Shown: one piece after another, positions 26,677 through 35,895 of the stretch | Numbering within the stretch: the first letter of the stretch is position 1 | Layout: the number at the start of each line of letters is the position of its first letter | NCBI RefSeq assembly: GCF_031460495.1 | Contig: NZ_JAVKTS010000006.1 | Span: 1 to 64,000, forward strand | Direction: 5' to 3' | Length of the DNA: 64,000 nt | Source: Tissierella sp. | Lineage (GTDB): Bacteria > Bacillota > Clostridia > Tissierellales > Tissierellaceae | Made by a program: the position numbers and the translations under genes | Notes under the pieces: generated by a model | The model's database searches: none | What the model saw: only the letters and a program-made list of their open reading frames with translations | What the model was told of the DNA's origin: nothing

Positions 26677-27189
26677 TAATATAATTGCTTTTGATATTTG
26701 ATGTACTATTTCCTTTCTCTTGTAATCAAATATAGCATTGTCTCCAGAATTATCTATGAATCCTATTTCAATCAGTAGAGCAGGCATCTTAGTTTTTTTC
26801 AGCACATAGAAATCAGCTGTCCTTACTCCTCTACTTCTAAATCCACATATTTCTAAATTCTTCTGTATTTCATTAGCCAATTGTCTAGCTCGTATAGATG
26901 GATTTGTATAGACAAAGGTTTCCACTCCATTTGCTTCTTCAGGTCTAAAAGCATTTCTATGGAAGGAAATAAAATAATCATAGTTTCCATTGTTGGCATT
27001 GATGCATCTTTCTTCTAATCCTACTGTCACATCGGCCCCTCTTATTTCATCTACCTCTAGACCAAATATCCTAAGCCTCTTAGCTATTTCCATTCCAATA
27101 CTTAAATTGTCCATGGATTCTTTTCTTCCCCTATATACAGCCCCAGGATCCCTACCACCATGACCATAATCAAAACATATTCTAACCAT
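26665..27189 (-). CDS. N-acetylmuramoyl-L-alanine amidase (Amidase_3)
   Basis: A 174-residue zinc amidase that cleaves the bond between MurNAc and L-Ala in peptidoglycan. Ligands and catalytic Glu are visible: His10 in FDYGHGG, Glu24 in GRKES, His77 in ISFHRNA and Glu141 in LLIEIGFI. There is no signal peptide, transmembrane segment or wall-binding domain, so it must be released by lysis or a holin, act inside the mother cell in sporulation, or be exported otherwise. It stands alone without phage genes. Its SD can be masked by a hairpin. Confidence 0.9.
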   Translation of the reverse strand: MVRICFDYGHGGRDPGAVYRGRKESMDNLSIGMEIAKRLRIFGLEVDEIRGADVTVGLEERCINANNGNYDYFISFHRNAFRPEEANGVETFVYTNPSIRARQLANEIQKNLEICGFRSRGVRTADFYVLKKTKMPALLIEIGFIDNSGDNAIFDYKRKEIVHQISKAIILGTK

Positions 27190-27194
27190 AATAT

Positions 27195-27235
27195 ATCCTC
27201 CTAATTATTATTTATATAATAAATAGAAGGAGGAT
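27195..27235 (-). promoter_or_regulatory. SD-sequestering hairpin before the amidase gene
   Basis: The ribosome binding site AGGAGGAT (minus strand 27202-27195) has a perfect complement ATCCTCCT 25 bases upstream (27235-27228), with an inner 7-bp stem TTATTAT/ATAATAA (27205-27222). If transcription starts upstream, the hairpin would hide the SD. Confidence 0.6.
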
Positions 27236-27265
27236 GGGAAAATTACTATTGGAAGGTATGCAAAA

Positions 27266-27295
27266 AGGGACAGTACTCCTGTCCCTCTGTCCCGG
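27266..27295 (-). repeat. GGGACA repeat copy upstream of the amidase gene
   Basis: Minus-strand GGGACAGAGGGACAGGAGT then ACTGTCCC and a T-run. Same family as 9149-9182 and 26621-26676. Confidence 0.75.
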
Positions 27296-27301
27296 TTCTG
27301 C

Positions 27302-27330
27302 TTGATAATATATGCTAAATACCATATAAT
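27302..27330 (+). promoter_or_regulatory. Sigma-A promoter of the AlgI-like cassette
   Basis: TTGATA and TATAAT with 17-base spacing, ending 33 bases before the MBOAT start. Very good match to the vegetative consensus. Confidence 0.75.
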
Positions 27331-27363
27331 ACTATTATGAAAAATAATCTATGAGGTGCCATT

Positions 27364-28830
27364 ATGTTATTTAACTCTCTACATTTTCTAGCATTTTTTA
27401 TTCTCGTAACTGTAGTTTATTATTGCCTACCCCACAAGTATAGGTGGGTTTTACTTTTAATTAGCTCCTATTATTTCTATATGGCTTGGAAGCCTGCATA
27501 TATACTATTAATACTACTATGTACAATAATAAACTATATTGCAGCTTTAATGATAGATAAACTTGAAAGCAAAGACCTTCGAAAGTTCTGGTTGGTTCTA
27601 AGTTTGGGTATTAGTTTCGGAGTATTAATTGTTTATAAATACTTTTCTTTCCTCAATGAATCTTTAAGAGGGATCTTTACATACTTTAGCTTTAGCTATC
27701 CTCTTGGACATTTTGATATATTACTTCCAATGGGAATTTCCTTTTATACTTTTCAAACCTTGAGTTATACTATAGATGTATATAGGGGAGATATTGAAGC
27801 TGAAAAAAACTTTTTTATGCTGTCTTTGTATGTAACCTTTTTCCCACAGCTTGTTGCAGGACCTATTGAACGTTCAGATAGATTATTACCTCAGCTTAAA
27901 GAAAAGGTTTCCTTCGATATTGATAGGGTCTTAGATGGTATAAAAATTATGTTATTAGGCTTTTTCAGAAAAATAGTAATAGCAGATAGATTAGCTGTGG
28001 CCGTTAATGCAGTATATAACTCTCCAGAGGATTTCTCTGGGATATACTATATTATTGCTACCATATTGTTTGCCTTTCAAATATATTGTGATTTCTCTGG
28101 CTACTCGGAAATAGCCCTAGGGGCAGCAAAAGTATTAGGCATAGATTTAATGAAAAACTTTGATAGACCATATTTCTCCAAAAGTATACCAGAGTTCTGG
28201 AGAAGGTGGCATATTTCCCTATCCACTTGGTTTAGAGACTATCTATATATACCCTTAGGTGGAAACAGGGTAAGCAAGCCAAGATATTACTTTAACACTA
28301 TGCTTACATTTTTGCTTAGTGGCCTTTGGCATGGCGCAAGCTGGACCTTTGTTATTTGGGGAGGATTACATGGCATGTATCAAATTGTTGGCAAAATAAC
28401 TAGGGATACTCGTTCTAAAGCTAAATCAACTTTAAGACTTGAAAAAACTTTCATTTTGAAAATATTCCAAGTTATATTTACCTTCACTCTAGTATGCTTT
28501 ACATGGATATTCTTTAGAGCAAATACCATTTCTGATGCCATATATATAATAAGAAACTTGTTCTCTGATATAGATATGTGGAAGGATATAAATTATCTAT
28601 ACAGGGTTGCCAATAATATGGGCTTGAATTATTTTGAATTCTTAGTGGGAATAATATCTATAGCATTACTCCTTATAGGGGAATTCCTTGCTAGAAAAAG
28701 GCCACTATATATAAGTCTAAGTAAGTCAAATTTTGTAGTAGAAGGTTCATTTTATATAATATTACTATTAATAATACTAACAATGGGGGTATACTTCAAT
28801 GCAAACCAATTCATATACTTCCAATTCTAA
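27364..28830 (+). CDS. MBOAT-family O-acyltransferase (AlgI-like)
   Basis: A 488-residue polytopic protein of the AlgI/DltB/PatA type that moves acyl groups across the membrane for O-acylation of wall or capsule polymers. The conserved segments are AGPIERSDRLLPQL, RRWHISLSTWFRDYLYIPLGG with His283, and GLWHGASWTF with the active-site His323. The first gene of a three-gene operon with two SGNH-type proteins, an arrangement used for alginate and peptidoglycan O-acetylation. ATG 5 bases after GAGGTG. Confidence 0.92.
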   Translation: MLFNSLHFLAFFILVTVVYYCLPHKYRWVLLLISSYYFYMAWKPAYILLILLCTIINYIAALMIDKLESKDLRKFWLVLSLGISFGVLIVYKYFSFLNESLRGIFTYFSFSYPLGHFDILLPMGISFYTFQTLSYTIDVYRGDIEAEKNFFMLSLYVTFFPQLVAGPIERSDRLLPQLKEKVSFDIDRVLDGIKIMLLGFFRKIVIADRLAVAVNAVYNSPEDFSGIYYIIATILFAFQIYCDFSGYSEIALGAAKVLGIDLMKNFDRPYFSKSIPEFWRRWHISLSTWFRDYLYIPLGGNRVSKPRYYFNTMLTFLLSGLWHGASWTFVIWGGLHGMYQIVGKITRDTRSKAKSTLRLEKTFILKIFQVIFTFTLVCFTWIFFRANTISDAIYIIRNLFSDIDMWKDINYLYRVANNMGLNYFEFLVGIISIALLLIGEFLARKRPLYISLSKSNFVVEGSFYIILLLIILTMGVYFNANQFIYFQF

Positions 28831-29845
28831 TAAAAAAAGATTTGTTTGGGTAAAGCTAATTCTCTTTATAATTCTTTTATCTATTCTCTTACATTATATT
28901 GGGAAGTATTTTGAGGATATTAGCAATAAAAATCAAAGTGTAACGGATTATAAAAAAGCTTGGGCAGAATTCTATGAGATAGAAGCCAATACTCTAGATT
29001 TAATCTTCATAGGCTCATCACACTCCTACTGTACTTTTGATCCAGAAATAATAGATGCTGCCTTGGGAACTAATAGCTTTAACTTTGGTTCTCCACTACA
29101 ACATCCGGACTCAAGCTACTATATTTTAAAGGAAGTACTAAAATATCAAAAACCAAAAACCCTAGTCTTTGAAATCTATTGGGATATGATAGATGATGAG
29201 TTTGAGTTAAAACAAGCTGATACAGTTATTAAGGCCATAGATAGCAAGGAATTTGAACAGGAATTTGTGAAAGGTGCTTTTCCCTTAAATGAAGTAGTGA
29301 AATATCTTTTTAAGCCAGTTAGATATCAGCAAGATGTCTTTAATTATTGGAATAAGGAATTAAAAGAAAGAACAGAAGAAAATATATCTGTCATAGAGGA
29401 AGAACAATCAGCTACACCTGGTGTAAGCTATCATAGGTCTAGAGGCTTTATATATTCAGACATAGTCATACCTGAATCTGAATTCTATGAAACCAATCAA
29501 TTCGTTGGATTTGACGGAGCTAAATGGGAATATGACGAGACACAAAAATCATACATTGAAAAACTAGTCCAGCTTTCCAAGGATGAGGGGATTGAAGTAA
29601 TATTTGTAACGGCTCCTATAGCTAATGTATCCATGGAATATATTGAAAACTACAAAGCTCTACATCATAAGATTGCTGATTTTGCCAATGAGCTAAATGT
29701 TCCCTATAGAGATTATAATATGGTTAATATGGAGAAAAACCTATTTATTAATGAAAACTTTAGAGACGATGCCCACCTTAACTACGGAGGCGTTCAGATA
29801 TTCATGGAAGATTTTATAGAATGGTATAGAAATATCAACAATTAA
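28799..29845 (+). CDS. SGNH-type extracytoplasmic acyltransferase partner (AlgJ/DltD-like)
   Basis: A 348-residue protein anchored by one N-terminal segment (about 16-34). GSSH (72-75, in IFIGSSHSYCTFD) holds the putative Ser nucleophile, and DDAHLNYGG near residue 330 gives the Asp-His of the SGNH triad. This fits enzymes that pass acetyl from an MBOAT protein to a glycan. It overlaps the MBOAT gene by 32 bases and starts at ATG downstream of GGGGG. Confidence 0.85.
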   Translation: MQTNSYTSNSNKKRFVWVKLILFIILLSILLHYIGKYFEDISNKNQSVTDYKKAWAEFYEIEANTLDLIFIGSSHSYCTFDPEIIDAALGTNSFNFGSPLQHPDSSYYILKEVLKYQKPKTLVFEIYWDMIDDEFELKQADTVIKAIDSKEFEQEFVKGAFPLNEVVKYLFKPVRYQQDVFNYWNKELKERTEENISVIEEEQSATPGVSYHRSRGFIYSDIVIPESEFYETNQFVGFDGAKWEYDETQKSYIEKLVQLSKDEGIEVIFVTAPIANVSMEYIENYKALHHKIADFANELNVPYRDYNMVNMEKNLFINENFRDDAHLNYGGVQIFMEDFIEWYRNINN

Positions 29846-29879
29846 TTATTACTATAATATATAAGCTTAAGGAGAAGAA

Positions 29880-31067
29880 ATGAAAAAAATCGGAAAATAT
29901 AAACTTATAATTCTATTCTTAGCATTTTTATTTACAATCCCAATACTAACAGCAATATCAGGAGATACAAATATCTCAACTATAGAAAATAGGACCTTAG
30001 CACCTCTTCCTATTTATAGTAAAGAAAATCTCTTCAATGGAGATTATTTTAACCAATGGGAAAATTATATATCTGATCATATAATAAGCAGAGATTCATT
30101 TATCAAATCATATACTCTACTGAACATGAATGTCCTAGGCAAACACAGAATAAATGACATAGTCTTAGGTAGTGATGACACCCTATTACCCTATTATACA
30201 GATACATTGTCTCAAAACTTAATTCATTATTATAATAATTTGCCTACCATGGCAGAAAGTCTAGGAGAATTAAGTAAGTTTGTAGAAAGCAATGGAGGGG
30301 AACTTCTATTTGTTGGTCTACCAAGCCAATCATCCTTCTTTAGAGACAGATATATTAGCTATTTCTCCAACAAAGATAGCTACCTAGATGAAAGTGAATC
30401 TAAGCTCTTTAGTGAATTGGATAAAAATGAAGTCAATTATATCAATATGAATGAAATATTTAGAAATGATTATAAAGAAGATTATTATTTAAAAACAGAT
30501 CATCATTTTAGCTTCAAGGGATCCTTCAAGACCTATGAGGAGATAATCAAAAAAACAAAGAATGATCTTGAGCTTAACATAGAGTCAGAGATTCCTCTAG
30601 ATAAATTTGATTTAGTCACTTTGGAAAATCCGATCCAGGGTAGTAGAAATAGACAGCTTTATTACCTAAAGGATATAGATGAAAAATTGACAATAGCATA
30701 TCATAAGAATGAAATAGAATATGAAAAATATGTAAATGGAGGCTTAGATAATAGGCTATATTATGTAAGTGAAGACCCAAGTGTTAGACCTACTTATGGG
30801 GTCTATATGAATGGTGATTTTGCTGAGATAAGCATTGATACCAATAGGGAGGAACTACCAAATTTACTTATCTTTGGAGACTCCTTTACAAATGCCCTTG
30901 AACCATTATTATATTATCATTTCAATGAGACTAGAATACTAGACCTTAGACATTATACAAAAATGAATTTATATGAATATATAGATCTTCACAAGCCAGA
31001 TATGGTTATAATGGTAAGGGATGAATTGAACTATGGAAATCTTAATCACAATGGAATCTTTAAATAA
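29880..31067 (+). CDS. DHHW-family protein (AlgX/AlgJ-like)
   Basis: A 395-residue exported or anchored protein (hydrophobic 8-27). It has the DHHW-type catalytic Asp-His-His (207-209, KTDHHFSFKG) and a GDSF block near residue 332 (LLIFGDSFTNALEP), as in AlgX/AlgJ-type SGNH acetyltransferases. Third gene of the operon, 34 bases after the second. A cassette with two distinct SGNH proteins suggests two acceptor glycans or a relay (inference). Confidence 0.87.
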   Translation: MKKIGKYKLIILFLAFLFTIPILTAISGDTNISTIENRTLAPLPIYSKENLFNGDYFNQWENYISDHIISRDSFIKSYTLLNMNVLGKHRINDIVLGSDDTLLPYYTDTLSQNLIHYYNNLPTMAESLGELSKFVESNGGELLFVGLPSQSSFFRDRYISYFSNKDSYLDESESKLFSELDKNEVNYINMNEIFRNDYKEDYYLKTDHHFSFKGSFKTYEEIIKKTKNDLELNIESEIPLDKFDLVTLENPIQGSRNRQLYYLKDIDEKLTIAYHKNEIEYEKYVNGGLDNRLYYVSEDPSVRPTYGVYMNGDFAEISIDTNREELPNLLIFGDSFTNALEPLLYYHFNETRILDLRHYTKMNLYEYIDLHKPDMVIMVRDELNYGNLNHNGIFK

Positions 31068-31087
31068 AGATAAAAGCCTCCTAGGAT

Positions 31088-31117
31088 TACCAAAATAACA
31101 TGCTTATTATTTTGGTA
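31088..31117. terminator. Stem-loop between convergent DHHW and acyltransferase genes
   Basis: TACCAAAATAA/TTATTTTGGTA with an 8-base loop. It overlaps the acyltransferase stop region. U-richness is moderate, so termination efficiency is uncertain. Confidence 0.5.
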
Positions 31118-32177
31118 CAATTATATTTAACAGTGGTATCTTCTGCAAAATCATTACTATAAAATGTGATAAAATAAATGTAATAACACTTACTAAAGGT
31201 ATGCCTATTATAGGATTAAAGGAAGCAGCATCTATGGCTATTCCGAGAACTCCTGAGGAGATAATGTTTAGTATTAGTAAATGCACTAAATATATTCCAA
31301 AGCTAGTCTTGCTTATACTTGAAATTATCCTTTTTATAATCTTATTATCTCCAATAATCCTATGCCAGTTAATATTCTTAAATAATTCAAATATAGCTAT
31401 GGCTGTAAACATAACATTGGGAGCATAGTTTGAATACAAATGAGGTACAAAGATTCCCCCATTATTCTTAGTTAATATATATGTTCCGTAGATAGTTACT
31501 ATCAATCCTAGAAAACCAAGAAAATACAATAGCTTTCTTTGCTTTTTAGAAAGACTATATTTACTAAGATAAAAACCTAATAGATAAAAACCTATTCCCC
31601 AATGGAAAAAGCTTAAATTAAAAGCTAGAGTGTATTCAGTGAACTTTTGAGAAAATCCTATTATACCATTTGAAATAAACCAAACCACTATAAAGTATAC
31701 CAGATTGTCCTTCTTCGCATTATTTACATAAGGTCTTAAGATAGGTGTAACTAAATAAAGCCCAAATATCATATATAGATACCATAAGTGAATGTGTACC
31801 TTACCCAAGTAAAAATTCTTAAGAAAAGATAAAATCAAGTCTGCATTCCATTGAATATTTAGCCTATTTACCCACAACATATATATGAAACTCCAAGTAA
31901 TTAAAGGTATGAAAATTTTTGTGAGTCTCTTCCTTAGAAATGGGACTATCTCTTCTTCCCTACTCTTATCTAACATAAGCTGCCCACTAATTAGTATTAA
32001 TACAGGTACACTCCATCTAGTAGCAGAGTCTATTATATTTCCTATCCACCACCACTTAATTCCATTGGCATTAATATCTACTACAAATGATGCAGAAATA
32101 TGTAGTAATACAACTGCAAACACTGAAATAACTCTCAAAATATCTATGTACAAAATCCTATTACTTTCTTTAGCCAC
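31107..32177 (-). CDS. Acyltransferase family 3 membrane protein (OafA/WecH type)
   Basis: A 356-residue protein with about ten hydrophobic segments. N-terminal ILYIDILRVISVFAVVLLHI is the acyl_transf_3 signature with the catalytic His. The family O-acylates exopolysaccharide, O-antigen or peptidoglycan. Start GTG at 32177 after AAGGAG; the earlier GTG (32189) overlaps it. Convergent to the AlgI cassette and downstream of the legionaminic acid operon, so its target is probably the same envelope polymer (inference). Confidence 0.88.
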   Translation of the reverse strand: MAKESNRILYIDILRVISVFAVVLLHISASFVVDINANGIKWWWIGNIIDSATRWSVPVLILISGQLMLDKSREEEIVPFLRKRLTKIFIPLITWSFIYMLWVNRLNIQWNADLILSFLKNFYLGKVHIHLWYLYMIFGLYLVTPILRPYVNNAKKDNLVYFIVVWFISNGIIGFSQKFTEYTLAFNLSFFHWGIGFYLLGFYLSKYSLSKKQRKLLYFLGFLGLIVTIYGTYILTKNNGGIFVPHLYSNYAPNVMFTAIAIFELFKNINWHRIIGDNKIIKRIISSISKTSFGIYLVHLLILNIISSGVLGIAIDAASFNPIIGIPLVSVITFILSHFIVMILQKIPLLNIIVPK

Positions 32178-32248
32178 TATGATGATCACTCCTTATCCAA
32201 TAACAACATAATCTTAATTTCATAATATCACACAATGTTAAATATAAA

Positions 32249-32274
32249 CACCTCCTATTCTAAAATAGAAGGTG
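32249..32274 (-). terminator. Terminator of the capD-type gene
   Basis: CACCTTCTATT paired with AATAGGAGGTG on the minus strand (one G-U pair), followed by TTTATATTTAA. It lies 9 bases after the stop. Confidence 0.7.
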
Positions 32275-32282
32275 CACTTTCT

Positions 32283-34154
32283 TTATATACTAGAATGTGA
32301 AAGCTGTGATTCTGTTTCGTACTCGCTTTTGCAATAATTTGGTACTATGGTCTTCACATACTCCTTTATATCCTCATCTGTTCCAGTCTTTATTATTCTA
32401 TTAGCCTCTTCTAAGGATCTTAGAAGTAGTTTGTAATCTGTAAAGGTTGGTTTCCCTATGAATATCTTATCATGCTTAGTAGCAGATATACCTTCCTCAT
32501 CTAATAATAGCTCTTCAAATAGTTTTTCTCCAGGTCTAAGGCCTGTGATTTCAATAGGCATGTCTATATTTGGTTCGTAACCAGATAGTCTAATCAAATC
32601 CTTGGCTAAATCCAATATTCTAACAGGTTCTCCCATATCTAGTACAAATACCTCTCCACCATTTGCCATGGCACCAGCCTGTATGACTAGCTGCACAGCC
32701 TCTGGAATAGTCATAAAATATCTAATTACATCTTGGTGGGTTACAGTAACAGGTCCACCTTCAGCTATTTGCTTCTTAAATAAAGGTATTACACTACCAT
32801 TACTACCCAGCACATTTCCAAATCTTACAGCAACAAAATCTGTATCACTAATATTATTCATAGATTGAATAATCATCTCACAAATTCTTTTACTAGCTCC
32901 CATAATATTCGTAGGATTTACAGCCTTGTCAGTAGATATCATTACAAACTTGTCCACTCCAGCTTTATCAGCAGCTTGGGATAAGTTCAATGTGCCAAAT
33001 ACATTATTCTTTATTGCTTCCTTTGGGCTATCTTCCATCAAAGGCACATGCTTATGAGCAGCAGCATGAAATATTACATTAGGTCTTTCTCTGTCCATCA
33101 ATTCAATAATTCTATCTTTATCTCTAATAGAAGCAATAAAAGTCTTTAGGTTTAAATCCTTATGCTTTCTCAGTAGTTCATTTTGTATATCATATGCACT
33201 ATTCTCATATATGTCTAGTATGATTAATTTCTTTGGACTAAATTTTGCAATCTGTCTACAAAGCTCAGAACCAATAGATCCTCCACCACCAGTAACTAAT
33301 ACAGTCTTGTTAGTTAAATATGAACTAATTTCTTTTAAATTGGTCTTTATCTCTTCCCTACCTAATAGGTCTTCAATATCTACTTCTCTAATATTCTTGA
33401 TACTAACCTTGCCATCTATTAACTCAAACATTCCCGGTACAATCTTGAGCTTGCATTTTGTAGTCTTTGATATCTCAACAATTTCCCTTATCTCTTTCTT
33501 AGATGCTGATGGCATAGCAATTATAATTTCATCAATTTTATATTTATCTACTATGACTGGAATATCTGACCTTCTACCAACTACAGGTACCCCATTTATC
33601 ATTTGTCCTTGCTTCTTTTCACTATCATCAATAATAACTACAGGTCTGCTATTTAGCTGGGTATGATTCTTATATTCACGAATCACCATAGCCCCTGCAT
33701 CTCCAGCACCAATTATCATTATCTTCTTTTGATTGCCATTCTTAAAAAAATCTCCACTAACAGTACTCATAGCTCTAAAGCTAAACCTAATACCTCCAAT
33801 AAGTACCATATCAAGTAAAGTAGCTAATACATAAATACTTCTCGGCAAATTGGACTGCATAATAAACATATAGCTCAATATAGCAGCATTAGATATTATA
33901 CTAGCTGCCACAACATTCATTAATTCCTGAATACTAGCATATTTCCAAGCAGATTTATATAGCTTGAAGTATAAGAATACAATTAGTTTAATTATAGTAA
34001 TGTAAATGAAATGCTCCTTATACATTGTAAAATATGATAAAAATTGATTTTTAGTTATATCCCCTTCAAACCGAATAAATAAGGCTAATATGTATGATAA
34101 ATTAATAAGTATGGTATCTAGAAATAATAAAACTATAGCTTGTCTTCGCTTCAT
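32283..34154 (-). CDS. PglF/CapD-type nucleoside-diphosphate-sugar 4,6-dehydratase
   Basis: A 623-residue membrane-anchored enzyme. About four or five N-terminal transmembrane segments (1-130), a first Rossmann domain (GAGDAGAMVIREY, 149-161) and a catalytic SDR domain with TGGGGSIGSEL (288-298), STDKAVNPTNIMGASKR. Met418 replaces the usual Tyr of YxxxK and Lys422 remains, as in FlaA1/PglF/WbpM 4,6-dehydratases that act on UDP-GlcNAc. It probably supplies a UDP-4-keto sugar for a primed bacillosamine-like residue. It has its own promoter and terminator. Confidence 0.9.
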   Translation of the reverse strand: MKRRQAIVLLFLDTILINLSYILALFIRFEGDITKNQFLSYFTMYKEHFIYITIIKLIVFLYFKLYKSAWKYASIQELMNVVAASIISNAAILSYMFIMQSNLPRSIYVLATLLDMVLIGGIRFSFRAMSTVSGDFFKNGNQKKIMIIGAGDAGAMVIREYKNHTQLNSRPVVIIDDSEKKQGQMINGVPVVGRRSDIPVIVDKYKIDEIIIAMPSASKKEIREIVEISKTTKCKLKIVPGMFELIDGKVSIKNIREVDIEDLLGREEIKTNLKEISSYLTNKTVLVTGGGGSIGSELCRQIAKFSPKKLIILDIYENSAYDIQNELLRKHKDLNLKTFIASIRDKDRIIELMDRERPNVIFHAAAHKHVPLMEDSPKEAIKNNVFGTLNLSQAADKAGVDKFVMISTDKAVNPTNIMGASKRICEMIIQSMNNISDTDFVAVRFGNVLGSNGSVIPLFKKQIAEGGPVTVTHQDVIRYFMTIPEAVQLVIQAGAMANGGEVFVLDMGEPVRILDLAKDLIRLSGYEPNIDMPIEITGLRPGEKLFEELLLDEEGISATKHDKIFIGKPTFTDYKLLLRSLEEANRIIKTGTDEDIKEYVKTIVPNYCKSEYETESQLSHSSI

Positions 34155-34174
34155 GACAATTCTCCTTTGAATTG

Positions 34175-34204
34175 ATTATAAATATGTATAACTCATTATA
34201 ACAA
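34175..34204 (-). promoter_or_regulatory. Candidate promoter of the capD-type gene
   Basis: TTGTTA and TATAAT with 18-base spacing on the minus strand, 21 bases before the ATG. Confidence 0.5.
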
Positions 34205-34230
34205 AGTTGGACAAATATTGCTATATGGAA

Positions 34231-34259
34231 AAGAGATAAGGCCATAGGCATTATCTCTT
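34231..34259 (-). terminator. Terminator overlapping the flippase stop codon
   Basis: AAGAGATAA/TTATCTCTT with an inner GCC/GGC, then TTCC on the minus strand. The left arm includes the stop codon of the flippase gene. Confidence 0.6.
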
Positions 34260-35804
34260 GGATTTGTCTTTTATCTTCTTTACAACCATCCTAATTTCCT
34301 CAACCTTAAATAAATAACAAAGCACCAAATATACCACAACTCCAACACCTACAGCTACTAATAGTGACATCAAATTATATAGAGTCCCACTGCCCAACGC
34401 CCCATACATCCCATGATAAATCATATATGCAACTAAGCCCATCACACCTGATGCTAGTCCTGATTTTAATCCGCATACTATATATGACTTGATACCCATA
34501 GGTCCAATCTTTTTTCTTAATCCATATATCATTATTATAGTTGCAATGCTAGTAGCTATACTTGTGGCTAATGCTAGTCCTGAATGAGCCATGAACTTAA
34601 CTAATATAAGATTTAGTACTATATTTAACCCTACAGATAAGGCTCCATTAATCATTGGGGTCTTGGTATCTTGTAGAGAATAGTATACTCTAGTAAGCAA
34701 TAGGCGAAGTGCCATAGCTACAAGCCCTGTAGAGTAGAATATTAGTGCCTGTGATGTCATGAAAGTTGCCATGGCATCAAATGCACCCCTTTGGAATGCA
34801 ATCTCTACAATAGGAGTAGCTAATACTATAAGTCCAACAGTAGCTGGTATTGTGATGAGTAAAATAATATTGATACCATATCCCATTATCTTCTTCATAG
34901 AATCATAATTATCACTATTTGACTCCTTTGCAAGCATAGGAAAAATTACAGTAGTAATGGCAGTTATAAATACTCCTAATATAAGGTTATTTAATCTATT
35001 TGCATAATTTAAAGCTGATATACTTCCAGACACTAAGTCAGAAGCTAATGTTCTATCTATAATGGCATTTAAATCATTTATAGCTACACCTACTAGTACT
35101 GGTAAGCTGAGTAAAACAACCTTAGTTATATGCTTATCCTTTAAGTCAAATTTAAAATTATATTTATATCCAGAACTTCGTGCTTCAGGTATTTGTATTA
35201 GAAATTGAGATGCTACAGCTATTACTCCTGCTACCATTAGTCCCTTTATTCCAAATGTACTTGATAAGAATAGTAGGAAAAAAATATACACAAAATTAAA
35301 TGGAAATCCAATTGCTGAGGTAGAAGTAAATTTTTCTTCAGATTGCAGAAATCCAGACATTACACCAATAATTCCACTAAACAAAATCATGGGAAGTCCT
35401 ATTCTAGTTAACTGAACAGCTAAATCAAATTGCTCTCCTTCAAAGCCTTTAGCTAGCAATTTCACTATAATAGGTGAACCTAACCATCCCAACATTACCA
35501 ATATAGCCGAAATAACAAATATTACATTAATCATATTATTTGTATGTTCAATTTTACCTTTTTTCCCTTCTTTAGATTCTATCTCCGAAAGAATAGGAAT
35601 AAAGGTCGTACTAATTGAACTGCTAAGAAATCCAGTTACTAAACTAGTTGCTGTTAGTGCAACAAAAAAGGTATCAGTTTCCATACCAGAACCAAACTTG
35701 GATGCAATTAGAACTTCTCTAAGAAACCCTAGGAGTTTACTTCCTAGGGTAAATATTATCATTATTAGTATCGATTTAGCTGCTTTATTTGATTTATTAG
35801 TCAT
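34251..35804 (-). CDS. MurJ/MviN-family lipid-linked oligosaccharide flippase
   Basis: A 517-residue protein with about 14 hydrophobic segments of the MATE-like MVF family. The N-terminus (SKLLGFLREVLIASKFGSG) and the YSLQDTKTPMINGALSVGLN segment are typical of MurJ. As the only flippase in a Wzx/Wzy-like cluster, it may export the lipid-linked repeat rather than lipid II. The ATG at 35804 is 6 bases from GGAGG; the in-frame ATG at 35837 has no site. Confidence 0.88.
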   Translation of the reverse strand: MTNKSNKAAKSILIMIIFTLGSKLLGFLREVLIASKFGSGMETDTFFVALTATSLVTGFLSSSISTTFIPILSEIESKEGKKGKIEHTNNMINVIFVISAILVMLGWLGSPIIVKLLAKGFEGEQFDLAVQLTRIGLPMILFSGIIGVMSGFLQSEEKFTSTSAIGFPFNFVYIFFLLFLSSTFGIKGLMVAGVIAVASQFLIQIPEARSSGYKYNFKFDLKDKHITKVVLLSLPVLVGVAINDLNAIIDRTLASDLVSGSISALNYANRLNNLILGVFITAITTVIFPMLAKESNSDNYDSMKKIMGYGINIILLITIPATVGLIVLATPIVEIAFQRGAFDAMATFMTSQALIFYSTGLVAMALRLLLTRVYYSLQDTKTPMINGALSVGLNIVLNLILVKFMAHSGLALATSIATSIATIIMIYGLRKKIGPMGIKSYIVCGLKSGLASGVMGLVAYMIYHGMYGALGSGTLYNLMSLLVAVGVGVVVYLVLCYLFKVEEIRMVVKKIKDKSKR

Positions 35805-35895
35805 ATTTGTCCTCCATTGAAAAACAAGTAATATCATATATTATATTTCATAATTGAATAGACTATCTTATATGCAACAATATCTCTTTTAATAT

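Noticed and set aside
9149-27295. GGGACA elements as a CRISPR array or insertion sequence
   Set aside because: Units are scattered over 18 kb, in both orientations and without regular spacers or a transposase gene.
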